This document shows, in pieces, positions 25,929 through 34,520 of a stretch of DNA of 64,000 bases (the first letter of the stretch is position 1; every line of letters begins with the position of its first letter). Source of the stretch: Arthrobacter sp. zg-Y238. Its GTDB lineage: Bacteria; Actinomycetota; Actinomycetes; Actinomycetales; Micrococcaceae. The position numbers were made by a program, and so were the translations under genes. The stretch is taken from contig NZ_JANFLU010000010.1 in NCBI RefSeq assembly GCF_024385525.1, positions 186,001-250,000 on the forward strand, in the 5' to 3' direction. The notes beneath the pieces are model-generated. The model was not told where the DNA came from and made no database searches. It was given only the letters and a program-made list of their open reading frames with translations.

Positions 25929-27190
25929 CGGTGCTCTCCACTCCCCGGCCGGGGACCCTGGTCGATCTGTTCGAGACCGGCCTCGACGCTCCGATCTGCC
26001 TCACCTGGGAACTGACCTACGCCTGCAACCTCTCCTGCGTCCACTGTCTCTCCAGCTCCGGCCGGCGGGATCCCCGGGAACTGACCACGCTGGAGTGCAA
26101 GGCAGTGATCGACGAACTCGAAAGAATGCAGGTGTTCTATGTGAACATCGGCGGCGGGGAGCCCACGGTCCGCCCGGACTTCTGGGAGCTCGTCGACTAC
26201 GCCACCGCCCACCACGTGGGCGTGAAGTTCTCCACCAACGGCGTGAAGATCACTCCCGACGTGGCAGCCCGGCTCGCGGCGAGCGATTACGTCGACGTGC
26301 AGATTTCCCTTGACGGGGCCACCGCGGACGTCAATGACGCCGTCCGCGGTCCCGGTTCGTTCGACACCGCGCTGCGCGCCATGCAGAACATGGCCGACGC
26401 AGGGTTCACCGGTTTCAAGATCTCCGTGGTCTGTACCCGGCAGAACATTCCCCAGCTGGACCGGTTCAAGGCCATTGCGGACAAGTACCAGGCCCAGCTG
26501 CGCCTGACCCGGCTGCGGCCCTCCGGCCGCGGCGCCGATGTTTGGGACGACCTGCACCCTACAGCCGCGCAGCAGCGGGAGCTCTACGACTGGCTGGTGG
26601 AACACGGCGAGGACGTGCTCACCGGCGATTCCTTCTTCCACCTGTCCGCGTACGGCGGATCCCTGCCGGGGCTGAATATGTGCGGTGCCGGCCGGGTGGT
26701 CTGCCTGATCGATCCGGTGGGCGACGTTTACGCCTGTCCCTTTGCCATCCACGACGAGTTCCTGGCCGGCAGCATCCGCAATCCCGGCGGGTTCTCCGAG
26801 GTATGGCGGCACTCGGAGCTTTTTACCCGGCTGCGTTCCCCGCAGACCGGCGGGGCCTGCTCCGGCTGCCCGTTCTTCGACACCTGCCGCGGCGGGTGCA
26901 TGGCGGCCAAGTTCTTCACGGGGCTGCCGCTGGACGGACCGGACCCGGAGTGCGTCCGGGGACTGGGCGAGGCAGCCCTCGAGGCGCGGGCCGGGGAAGC
27001 CCTGCCCCGCCCCGACGGAGACCATTCCCACCGCACCTCTCCCCCGCGTCCTCGGACCGGGCCCGTGCCGGTCACCATCTCCCGGCGCCGGCCCGATGCC
27101 GCGCCGGTCAGTGCCTGTGCTGAAGATCCGCTCGCGGGCTTCAACCCTGCACCTGTTCCATCCGGCTGCGGCGGGAGCTGCGGCACCTAA
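25925..27190 (+). CDS. mftC: Mycofactocin radical SAM maturase MftC
   Basis: 421 residues. The radical SAM cluster motif is CNLSCVHC (Cys34, Cys38, Cys41). SPASM cysteines appear in CGAGRVVCLIDPVGDVYACPF and CSGCPFFDTCRGGC for auxiliary Fe-S clusters. MftC decarboxylates the C-terminal Tyr of MftA and forms the Val-Tyr link. After the SPASM region there is a Pro/Arg-rich tail of about 60 residues ending CGGSCGT, an extra cysteine pair I do not recall as a family core feature. A small hairpin (27195-27215) follows the stop. Confidence 0.95.
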   Translation: MTVLSTPRPGTLVDLFETGLDAPICLTWELTYACNLSCVHCLSSSGRRDPRELTTLECKAVIDELERMQVFYVNIGGGEPTVRPDFWELVDYATAHHVGVKFSTNGVKITPDVAARLAASDYVDVQISLDGATADVNDAVRGPGSFDTALRAMQNMADAGFTGFKISVVCTRQNIPQLDRFKAIADKYQAQLRLTRLRPSGRGADVWDDLHPTAAQQRELYDWLVEHGEDVLTGDSFFHLSAYGGSLPGLNMCGAGRVVCLIDPVGDVYACPFAIHDEFLAGSIRNPGGFSEVWRHSELFTRLRSPQTGGACSGCPFFDTCRGGCMAAKFFTGLPLDGPDPECVRGLGEAALEARAGEALPRPDGDHSHRTSPPRPRTGPVPVTISRRRPDAAPVSACAEDPLAGFNPAPVPSGCGGSCGT

Positions 27191-27194
27191 GGTC

Positions 27195-27215
27195 CGGGCC
27201 GCAGCCGGCGGCCCG
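27195..27215 (+). other. Small hairpin between mftC and the first SDR
   Basis: CGGGCCGC/GCGGCCCG, an 8-bp stem with a 5-nt loop, directly before an A-rich ribosome site. There is no U run, so it is not a good terminator; it may stabilise or separate mRNA ends within the operon. Confidence 0.4.
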
Positions 27216-27241
27216 TCAAAAAAAGAAAGAAGGTACACGCA

Positions 27242-28072
27242 ATGGGGCGTGTTGAAGGCAAAGTCGCATTCATTACCGGAGCCGCCCGCGGGCAAGGACG
27301 CAGCCACGCGCTGCGGCTGGCGCAGGAAGGGGCGGACATCATCGCCGTCGACCTCTGCGGCCAGGTGGGCACCGTCCACTATCCCATGGCTACTCCTGAG
27401 GATCTGGCGCAGACCGTCAAGGATGTGGAGGCGCTGGACCGCCGCATCGTGGCGCTCGAAGCCGACGTCAGGGATTACGGCGCGCTCAAGGCCGCGGTCG
27501 ACGACGGCGTGGCCCAGTTGGGGCGACTGGACATCGTCAGTGCCAACGCAGGGATTGCGGGATTCGGTGCCGTCGATGAGCTGACTGATGAGGAATGGGG
27601 GGACATGCTGGACATCAACCTGACCGGTGTCTGGCACACGGCCAAGGCCGCCATCCCCCATCTGCGCGCCGGCGGGAACGGCGGATCCATCATCCTGACC
27701 AGCTCCACCGCCGGATTGATGGGCATCGCAAACCTTGCGCACTACGTGTCTGCGAAGCACGGTGTCGTCGGGTTGATGCGCGCCCTGGCGCTCGAGCTCG
27801 CGCCGGACATGATCCGGGTCAATTCCGTGCACCCCACAAGCGTGGATACGGACATGATCCACAACAGTGCCACCTACAACCTCTTCGCACCCGATCTGGA
27901 CAATCCGACGCGCGAGCAGATCGGGGAACGGTTCCAAGCCTTGAATGTGCTGCCCATCAAGTGGGTGGACGCGGTGGACATTTCCAACGCCGTCCTGTTC
28001 CTCGCTTCCGATGAGGCCCGGTACATCACGGGCGTGACCCTTCCCATCGACGCCGGATCAACCGCGAAATAA
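27242..28072 (+). CDS. Mycofactocin-coupled SDR oxidoreductase, copy 1
   Basis: 276 residues. It opens MGRVEGKVAFITGAARGQGRSHALRLAQ, the signature of the mycofactocin-dependent SDR family, which keeps a tightly bound NAD and passes electrons to mycofactocin. The longer segment after DLCGQ (about 40-65) is characteristic. Catalytic Ser is in LTSSTAG, Tyr and Lys in YVSAKHG. The C-terminal part (MIHNSATYNLFAPDLDNPT) differs from copies 2 and 3 and resembles carveol-dehydrogenase-like members, as does copy 4. Ribosome site AAAGAAGG. It is the first of four paralogues. Confidence 0.9.
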   Translation: MGRVEGKVAFITGAARGQGRSHALRLAQEGADIIAVDLCGQVGTVHYPMATPEDLAQTVKDVEALDRRIVALEADVRDYGALKAAVDDGVAQLGRLDIVSANAGIAGFGAVDELTDEEWGDMLDINLTGVWHTAKAAIPHLRAGGNGGSIILTSSTAGLMGIANLAHYVSAKHGVVGLMRALALELAPDMIRVNSVHPTSVDTDMIHNSATYNLFAPDLDNPTREQIGERFQALNVLPIKWVDAVDISNAVLFLASDEARYITGVTLPIDAGSTAK

Positions 28073-28098
28073 CCCTTTCGAGAATCAGGAGGCATGCC

Positions 28099-28911
28099 AT
28101 GGGGCGTGTAGAAGGAAAAGTCGCTTTTATTACCGGAGCTGCCCGGGGGCAGGGCCGCAGCCATGCAGTCCGGCTGGCACAGGAGGGCGCGGACATCATC
28201 GCCGTGGACCTCTGCGACACCCTGCCGGGGGTCGGCTACCCGTCCGCCACGGAGGAAGATCTGGCCCAGACCGTCAAGGAAGTTGAGGCACTCGACCGGC
28301 GCATCATCGCCACCAAAGCCGACGTCCGGGACCGAGGCGCCCTGCAGAAAGCCATCGACACCGGCGTCGCGGAGCTCGGCCGGCTGGACATCGTGGTGGC
28401 CAACGCCGGCATCTGCATCATGAAGCCGTGGAACGAGGTCACCCCGGAGATCTGGAACGACACCGTGGGCACCAACCTGACCGGGGTGTGGAACACGGTA
28501 CAGCTCGCGGCCCCGCATCTGGTGGAAGCGGGCGGCGGCTCCATCATTCTCACCAGCTCCGCCGCGGGGCTGAAGGGACTGCCGTTCCTGACCCCCTATG
28601 TCGCAGCCAAGCACGGCGTGGTGGGAATTATGCGTGCTTTCGCCACGGAACTGGCCGAGCACAACATCCGGGTCAACACGGTGCATCCCACCGGTGTCGA
28701 TACGGCGATGGCTTCCGGTGACGGGATGGCGGCCATGGGCTCAATGCTGGAAGCCCACCCCCGGATCGGCGGCATGATGACCAACCTGCTGCCGGTGGAC
28801 ATTACGCAGCCGGTGGACATATCCAACGCCGTGCTTTTCCTTGCCTCGGATGAGGCACGTTACGTCACCTCGCTCGCGATGGCCGTCGACGCCGGCAACA
28901 CCCAGTACTAA
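28099..28911 (+). CDS. Mycofactocin-coupled SDR oxidoreductase, copy 2
   Basis: 270 residues. Same opening as copy 1, with catalytic LTSSAAG and YVAAKHG. It is very similar to copy 3 along its whole length and shares with it the segment MKPWNE/D and a C-terminal VTSLAMAVDAG. The region 210-245 (DTAMASGDGMAAMGSMLEAHP) is shorter than in copies 1 and 4. The substrate is probably an alcohol, not defined by sequence. Twenty-six nt separate it from copy 1. Confidence 0.9.
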   Translation: MGRVEGKVAFITGAARGQGRSHAVRLAQEGADIIAVDLCDTLPGVGYPSATEEDLAQTVKEVEALDRRIIATKADVRDRGALQKAIDTGVAELGRLDIVVANAGICIMKPWNEVTPEIWNDTVGTNLTGVWNTVQLAAPHLVEAGGGSIILTSSAAGLKGLPFLTPYVAAKHGVVGIMRAFATELAEHNIRVNTVHPTGVDTAMASGDGMAAMGSMLEAHPRIGGMMTNLLPVDITQPVDISNAVLFLASDEARYVTSLAMAVDAGNTQY

Positions 28912-28933
28912 AACCAATCGAAGGGAGCACGCA

Positions 28934-29746
28934 ATGGGGCGTGTCGAAGGAAAAGTAGCGTTCATCACCGGTGCCGCCCGCGGTCAGGGCCGGAGCCACG
29001 CCATCCGGCTGGCACAGGAGGGCGCGGACATCATCGCGGTCGATCTCTGCGACTCCGTCCCGGGTGTGAATTACCCGGCCGCCACGGAAGAGGACCTGGC
29101 GCAGACGGTCAAGGAGGTGGAGGCCCTGGACCGGCGGATCGTCGCCGCGAAAGCCGACGTCCGGGACCGGGCCGCCATGCAGCGGGTGCTCGACGCCGGC
29201 GTGGCCGAGCTGGGCAGACTGGACATCGTTGTCGCGAACGCCGGAATCATGATCATGAAGCCCTGGGATGAAACCACCCCGGACATGTGGGAGGAAACCG
29301 TCGGCATCAATCTCACCGGGGTCTGGAACACCGTCCAGCTGGCGGCCCCGCATCTGGTCGAGTCCGGCGGCGGCTCCATCATTCTCACCAGCTCCGCCGC
29401 CGGGCTGAAGGGACTGCCGTTCCTGGCCCCCTATGTGGCCGCCAAGCACGGCGTGGTGGGACTGATGCGGGCCTTTGCCACGGAGCTGGCCGAACACCAT
29501 ATCCGGGTCAATTCCATCCATCCCACCGGGGTGATGACCACCATGATCAGCGGCGAGGACATGCAGTCCTTTCCCGTCTGGCTGGAGGAGCACGCCCGGC
29601 TGGCCGGCATGTCAACCAACCTGCTGGACGTCCAGGCCGTACAGCCGGCGGATATTTCCAATGCGGTGCTGTTCCTCGCCTCCGACGAGGCCCGCTACGT
29701 GACATCCCTGGCCATGACCGTGGATGCAGGGGTTACCCAGTACTAA
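28934..29746 (+). CDS. Mycofactocin-coupled SDR oxidoreductase, copy 3
   Basis: 270 residues, the close twin of copy 2, most likely from a recent tandem duplication. It keeps the glycine motif TGAARGQG, Ser of LTSSAAG and YVAAKHG. Differences cluster around residues 200-240 (MMTTMISGEDMQSFPVWLEEHARLAG), the substrate-binding lid, so specificity may differ from copy 2. The gap to copy 2 is 22 nt with a ribosome site AAGGGAG. Confidence 0.9.
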   Translation: MGRVEGKVAFITGAARGQGRSHAIRLAQEGADIIAVDLCDSVPGVNYPAATEEDLAQTVKEVEALDRRIVAAKADVRDRAAMQRVLDAGVAELGRLDIVVANAGIMIMKPWDETTPDMWEETVGINLTGVWNTVQLAAPHLVESGGGSIILTSSAAGLKGLPFLAPYVAAKHGVVGLMRAFATELAEHHIRVNSIHPTGVMTTMISGEDMQSFPVWLEEHARLAGMSTNLLDVQAVQPADISNAVLFLASDEARYVTSLAMTVDAGVTQY

Positions 29747-29783
29747 ACCGACCGGCAACACACTCCCAGAAAAGGAAAGCACC

Positions 29784-30623
29784 ATGGGAAACCTAGAAGG
29801 AAAAGTAGCGTTTATCACCGGTGCGGCCCGCGGCCAGGGACGGGCACACGCGCTGCGTCTGGCCCGGGAGGGGGCGGACATCATCGCCGTCGATCTCTGC
29901 GGGCCGGTGGACACCGTGACGGACTTCTATCCCCCGGCAACCCCGGAGGATCTCAAGGAAACAACGCAGCAGGTCGAAGCCCTGGACCGGCGCATTGTTG
30001 CGGTGGAGGCCGACGTCCGCGACATTGAGGCGCTCACTGCGGCCGTGAACGAGGGGGTGGCGCAGCTGGGCAGGCTGGACATCGTGGTGGCCAACGCCGG
30101 GATCTTCACCTTCGGTTCTGCCACGCACAAGGTTGACGAGCAGTCCTGGCAGGACCTGATGGACATCAATGTCACCGGTGTCTGGCATACCTATAAGGCG
30201 GCCGCCGAGCACCTGATCGCGTCCGGCCCCGGCGGCTCAGTGGTCATCATTTCCTCGCTGGCCGGGTTCAAGGGGCTGGCAAACGTCGCGGCGTACACCA
30301 CCACCAAGCATGCAGTTGTGGGCCTGATGAAGGTGCTTGCCAACGAGCTCGGCCCGTTCGGGATCCGGGTCAACACCATCCATCCGAACTCCGTGGACAC
30401 CCCGATGGTGAAGAACCGGAAGACCTATCAGTTGTTCCGGCCCGAACTGGACGATCCGCAGGCCGAGGACGCCGAAGCGGCGTTCGCGGGCACCAATCCC
30501 ATGGGCAAGGCGTGGATCGAGCCCGAGCATGTGTCCAACGCCGTGGCATGGCTGGCCTCCGACCAGTCCTACTACGTTTCCGGCGGCCAGATCCCGGTCG
30601 ACGCCGGCGGCGCCGTTCACTGA
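29784..30623 (+). CDS. Mycofactocin-coupled SDR oxidoreductase, copy 4
   Basis: 279 residues, opening MGNLEGKVAFITGAARGQGRAHAL. Catalytic Ser is in ISSLAG and Tyr/Lys in YTTTKHA. The lid region NSVDTPMVKNRKTYQLFRPELDDPQAEDA is like copy 1 and carveol-dehydrogenase-type members. Thus the array holds two subtypes, 1/4 and 2/3. The ribosome site is AAAAGGAAAG. The MoxR gene begins 20 nt after its stop. Confidence 0.9.
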   Translation: MGNLEGKVAFITGAARGQGRAHALRLAREGADIIAVDLCGPVDTVTDFYPPATPEDLKETTQQVEALDRRIVAVEADVRDIEALTAAVNEGVAQLGRLDIVVANAGIFTFGSATHKVDEQSWQDLMDINVTGVWHTYKAAAEHLIASGPGGSVVIISSLAGFKGLANVAAYTTTKHAVVGLMKVLANELGPFGIRVNTIHPNSVDTPMVKNRKTYQLFRPELDDPQAEDAEAAFAGTNPMGKAWIEPEHVSNAVAWLASDQSYYVSGGQIPVDAGGAVH

Positions 30624-30643
30624 CCGGCCGGGAAAGGAACCCT

Positions 30644-31555
30644 GTGCAGACCACGGATATCGGGGCCACCCGGGACCGCATCGCCGCGCACCTCGTCGGC
30701 CGTGAGCGTGAGCTGGAACTTACGCTCGCGGCCGTCGCCGCCGGCCGCGACATTGTCCTGGAGGGCCCTCCGGGCACCAGCAAAACCACCATGCTCAAGG
30801 CCATCACTGCCGAATGGGGCATTCCGCTGCTCTTCGTCGAGGGGAACGCGGATCTGACCCCGTCCAAACTCGTAGGACACCACAACCCGGCACGGGTACT
30901 GCGCGAGGACTACAGTGCGGACAACTTCGTTGCCGGTCCCCTGGTGGAAGCCATGCAGACCGGCGGATTCCTTTACATCGAAGAATTCAACCGGGCTCCG
31001 GAGGACACGCTCAACACGCTGCTGGCTGCCATGGCGGACCGTTCCATCACGGTCCCCCGTGTCGGCAACATACCGGCCCTGGACACATTCCGGGTGATCG
31101 CGTCCATGAATCCCTACGACAACCAAGGCACCACCCGGCTTTCCACTTCCGTGCATGACCGTTTGAACCGGCTCGCCGTCGGCTATCAGGACGACGACGC
31201 CGAGCGCGGCATCGTGGCACTGCGCACCAGCGCGCCGGGGGTACTCGGAGAAGCCCTCATCGCCGACGCCGTGGCACTGACGCGCGCCACCCGGAACCAT
31301 CCGGATATCCGCCAAGGCTCCAGCGTCCGCGGCGCCATTGACTGCGTGCTGGTGTCCGGCCAGCTCGCCGGACTCCGCAGGATCTCGGATCCGGGTGGCG
31401 CCGGCTACCGCGAGTTGGTCTATGACGCGATGGCGGTTTCCCTCTCGGGACGGATCCACCTGGACGAAGCGGCCGAGACGACTCCTGAACGGGTGCTGCG
31501 GGAGATCTGGGAAGACCACTTCATCCTTAATCCTGCCGCGGCGGCACCGGGTTGA
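30644..31555 (+). CDS. MoxR-type AAA+ ATPase within the mycofactocin operon
   Basis: 303 residues from GTG 30644 with GGAAAGGA 5 nt upstream. Walker A is GPPGTSKTT (about 40-48); Walker B is FLYIEEFNRAPED (about 104-116); the sensor region has VIASMNPYDNQGT. The Ser in place of Gly in GxPGTSKT is normal for this branch. MoxR ATPases work with vWA proteins as chaperones for enzyme maturation or metal insertion (for example in methanol dehydrogenase and CO dehydrogenase systems). The next gene encodes such a vWA partner. The client is unknown; the neighbouring SDRs or MftD are candidates. Confidence 0.88.
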   Translation: MQTTDIGATRDRIAAHLVGRERELELTLAAVAAGRDIVLEGPPGTSKTTMLKAITAEWGIPLLFVEGNADLTPSKLVGHHNPARVLREDYSADNFVAGPLVEAMQTGGFLYIEEFNRAPEDTLNTLLAAMADRSITVPRVGNIPALDTFRVIASMNPYDNQGTTRLSTSVHDRLNRLAVGYQDDDAERGIVALRTSAPGVLGEALIADAVALTRATRNHPDIRQGSSVRGAIDCVLVSGQLAGLRRISDPGGAGYRELVYDAMAVSLSGRIHLDEAAETTPERVLREIWEDHFILNPAAAAPG

Positions 31556-31579
31556 AGAGAGGTTTCCGCCGATTCACCG

Positions 31580-32545
31580 GTGTCGCGACGCACCGGACGC
31601 AGGCCGGACCGGCGCCCGCCGCTGCGCCGCGTCCCGAAACAGCTGACCGAGGATCCCTCCGTGTTTGAGCCGGTGCCCGGCGGTGGGCCGGGCGCGGTGA
31701 TCCAGCCCGCCGGGGCACGCCGCCGCAGTCGGGGCGGCGCGGCCCCTCCCGGGGTGTCCCGCCCGGGATTCACCGATGATGTCGCTGCATCGGCCGCTGC
31801 CGAGGTAACCCCGGTGCCTGTGGACCCGGCGGTCCGCGCACGGGTGCGGCATATCGCCGCCCTGCTGTCCGTGCCCCGACCGCGGGCGGACGCGGTGCCG
31901 CGCCGCGGCAGCGGATCGCTCGCCAGTCTGCCCTACCGGGGCGGCAGCGATGACATCGATCTGGACCGGACACTGGAAGTGCTGGCCGAACGGCCGGTCC
32001 CCGAAGATGAAGACATCGTGGTCCGGGACCGGGTGCGCACCCGCCGGTCCGTGGTGCTCGCGGTGGACGTTTCGGGGTCGATGAAGGGCGAACGCCTGCA
32101 GACGGCCGCCGCCACTGTGGGGGCGTTGGCCGCCGAACTGCACCGCGACGCGCTGGCAGTTATTGCCTTCTGGTCCGATGCCGCCCTGCTGCTGCCGCTG
32201 GGCTCCGAGCTGAAGCCGATGGAGCTGTTGGACACGCTGCTGCGCATCCCGGCCCGGGGGCTCACCAACATCAGCTTTCCGCTGGAGCTCGCCCACCGTG
32301 AACTGCTGCGGATCCCGGTGAGGGACGCAAGGGTGCTGCTGCTCTCGGACTGCGTCCACAACGCCGGCCCGGATCCCCGGATTGCCGCTGCACGCCTGCC
32401 TCGGCTGGACGTCCTGATCGACACCAGTGCCGAAACCGACGTCGAACTGGGCCGTGAGCTCGCCCGGGAAGGACGCGGTACCGCCCGAACCATCCATACC
32501 TACCGGGACGTTGCACCTGCCGTAAGCGCAGTGTTCGCCACCTGA
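31580..32545 (+). CDS. vWA-domain protein, partner of the MoxR ATPase
   Basis: 321 residues from GTG 31580. The N-terminal 100 residues are basic and Pro/Arg-rich, probably flexible. The C-terminal vWA domain has the MIDAS motif DVSGSMKG (about 162-169), the threonine loop in RGLTNIS and the later LLLSDCVHN. It would bind a divalent metal and an acidic residue of its partner. It follows the MoxR gene by 24 nt, the standard MoxR-vWA pairing, and precedes mftD by 31 nt, so it is in the same transcript. Confidence 0.85.
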   Translation: MSRRTGRRPDRRPPLRRVPKQLTEDPSVFEPVPGGGPGAVIQPAGARRRSRGGAAPPGVSRPGFTDDVAASAAAEVTPVPVDPAVRARVRHIAALLSVPRPRADAVPRRGSGSLASLPYRGGSDDIDLDRTLEVLAERPVPEDEDIVVRDRVRTRRSVVLAVDVSGSMKGERLQTAAATVGALAAELHRDALAVIAFWSDAALLLPLGSELKPMELLDTLLRIPARGLTNISFPLELAHRELLRIPVRDARVLLLSDCVHNAGPDPRIAAARLPRLDVLIDTSAETDVELGRELAREGRGTARTIHTYRDVAPAVSAVFAT

Positions 32546-32576
32546 AGATCCAGTCTCAACCATGAAAGGCAGTGCC

Positions 32577-33773
32577 ATGTTCACCAATCCCTGGTTCGAA
32601 ACCGTTGCCGAGGCCCAGCGCCGCGCCAAGAGAAACCTGCCGAAGTCCGTCTACGGGGCCCTGGTCGCCGGGTCGGAGCGCGGCGTCACCGTGGAGGACA
32701 ACATTGCCGCGTTTTCGGAGCTGGGCTTCGCCCCGCACGTGGTCGGACAGTCCGCAAAGCGCGACCTGACCACCACGGTCATGGGGCAGCAAATCGCGCT
32801 GCCGGTGATCATCTCCCCCACCGGCGTGCAGGCCGTGCACCCCGAGGGCGAGGTAGCAGTGGCACGTGCGGCCGCAAACCGCGGCACCGTGATGAGCCTG
32901 AGTTCGTTCGCCAGTAAACCCGTGGAACAGGTAGGAGCGGCTGCTCCCCAGCTGTTCTTCCAGATGTACTGGAGCGGAACGCGGGAGGCGATGGTCCAGC
33001 GGATGGAGCGTGCCCGGGCCGCCGGTGCCACGGGACTGATCTCCACTCTGGACTGGTCCTTCTCCAACGGCCGGGACTGGGGCAGTCCGGTGATCCCGGA
33101 AAAGATGACCCTGAAGGCCATGACCCGACTGGCTCCGGAAGTCATTCCGCATCCCCGCTGGCTGTTGGCTTTTGCCCGGTCCGGCCGGGTACCGGACCTG
33201 ACGGTGCCGAACCTGGTCCCGCCGGGAGGTGAAGCCCCCACCTTCTTCGGGGCGTACGGCGAGTGGATGCAGACCCCGCCGCCTACCTGGGAGGACGTGG
33301 CCTGGCTGCGCGAGACGTGGGGAGGGCCGTTTATGCTCAAGGGCGTCACCCGCGTGGATGATGCCCGCCGGGCGGTCGACGCCGGCGTCACCGCACTGTC
33401 TGTCTCCAACCACGGCGGCAACAACCTCGACGGCACCCCGGCCACCATCCGGCTCCTCCCCGCCGTCGCCCAGGCCGTCGGCGGCCAGGTTGAGGTGCTG
33501 CTCGACGGGGGTATCCGGCGCGGCAGCGACGTGGCCAAGGCGTTGGCCCTGGGTGCCCGGGCCGTGATGATCGGCCGGGCCTACCTCTGGGGCCTGGCCG
33601 CGAACGGCCAGGCAGGGGTGGAGAACGTCCTGGACATTCTCCAGGGCGGCTTGGACTCCGCCCTGCGGGGGCTGGGGAAGACCTCCATCCATGAACTGCG
33701 TCCCGAGGACCTGGTCATTCCGCCCGGGTTCACCAGGTCAGTGGGAGACCCGCCCAAGGACAGGGAAAGCTGA
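32577..33773 (+). CDS. mftD: Pre-mycofactocin synthase MftD
   Basis: 398 residues from ATG 32577; an ATG five codons upstream is also possible. It is an FMN-dependent enzyme of the lactate/2-hydroxyacid oxidase fold: TGVQAVHPEGEVAVARAAANRGTV, WSGTREAM and the active-site SNHGGNNLDG, where the NN replaces RQ of ordinary lactate oxidases as in MftD. C-terminal DGGIRRGSDVAKALALGARAVMIGRAYLWGL binds FMN phosphate. MftD deaminates the intermediate AHDP to give pre-mycofactocin. The stop is followed immediately by mftE. Confidence 0.95.
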   Translation: MFTNPWFETVAEAQRRAKRNLPKSVYGALVAGSERGVTVEDNIAAFSELGFAPHVVGQSAKRDLTTTVMGQQIALPVIISPTGVQAVHPEGEVAVARAAANRGTVMSLSSFASKPVEQVGAAAPQLFFQMYWSGTREAMVQRMERARAAGATGLISTLDWSFSNGRDWGSPVIPEKMTLKAMTRLAPEVIPHPRWLLAFARSGRVPDLTVPNLVPPGGEAPTFFGAYGEWMQTPPPTWEDVAWLRETWGGPFMLKGVTRVDDARRAVDAGVTALSVSNHGGNNLDGTPATIRLLPAVAQAVGGQVEVLLDGGIRRGSDVAKALALGARAVMIGRAYLWGLAANGQAGVENVLDILQGGLDSALRGLGKTSIHELRPEDLVIPPGFTRSVGDPPKDRES

Positions 33774-34520
33774 GTGGCACCGTCCACGCCCTTGCCGCCG
33801 ACGTCGTGGAGCCTGGCTGCACGCACCTGGCCGGAGGTCCGCAGGGGGGCCACGGTCCTGGTGCCCACCGGCTCCACCGAACAGCACGGCCCGCACCTGC
33901 CGCTGGACACGGATACCGTGATTGCGGCGGCGGTCGCGGCGGAGGCTGCCGCGATAACCGGGCGGGCCGACGTCGTCGTCGCCCCGGCGCTGGCCTACGG
34001 TGCCAGTGGGGAGCATCAGGACTTTCCCGGCACGGTGTCGCTGGGACATGAGGCACTGAACCTGATGCTGGTGGAGCTGGTCCGCTCGCTTTCGACCTGG
34101 GCGCGCCGGATTGTCTTCGTCAACGCGCACGGAGGAAACGCTGCGGGACTGGTCCGGGCGGTGGGGCAGCTGCTTGCCGAGAACCACTCGGTCGGATGGG
34201 TGCCCTGTACCTTCGGACCCGGGGATGCCCATGCGGGCCGGACGGAAACGTCGCTGATGCTGTATCTATCGCCCGGGAACGTCCACCTGGACCGGGCAGT
34301 CTGCGGCAACATACGCCCGCTTCCCGAGCTGATGCCGGTGCTGCGGTCCCGCGGCGTGAAGGCCGTCTCCCCGCTCGGCGTCCTGGGCGATCCGGCCGGG
34401 GCCTCCGCGGCGGAAGGGCAGGAGCTCCTCACGGGGGCCGCCGGGGCCGTGGCCGCCCGTTTGGCCGGCGCTCCGGATCGGTACGGGTGCCTCCAGCCCC
34501 TGCCGGCGGCAGTTCCGTGA
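33774..34520 (+). CDS. mftE: Mycofactocin peptidase MftE
   Basis: 248 residues, creatininase family. Metal ligands are seen in STEQHGPHLPLDTD (Glu, His, Asp), NAHGGN and RTETSLML. MftE cleaves the modified MftA to release the Val-Tyr-derived heterocycle. The GTG start comes directly after the mftD stop (TGAGTG), and its own stop overlaps mftF by 4 nt, so translation of D, E and F is coupled. Confidence 0.93.
   Translation: MAPSTPLPPTSWSLAARTWPEVRRGATVLVPTGSTEQHGPHLPLDTDTVIAAAVAAEAAAITGRADVVVAPALAYGASGEHQDFPGTVSLGHEALNLMLVELVRSLSTWARRIVFVNAHGGNAAGLVRAVGQLLAENHSVGWVPCTFGPGDAHAGRTETSLMLYLSPGNVHLDRAVCGNIRPLPELMPVLRSRGVKAVSPLGVLGDPAGASAAEGQELLTGAAGAVAARLAGAPDRYGCLQPLPAAVP

Noticed and set aside
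27195-27215. Terminator between mftC and the SDRs
   Set aside because: The hairpin is followed by A residues, not U, and the same strand continues with a ribosome site 15 nt on.
25868-27937. 689-codon minus-strand frame over mftC and SDR1
   Set aside because: Low-complexity antisense shadow spanning two well-supported genes.
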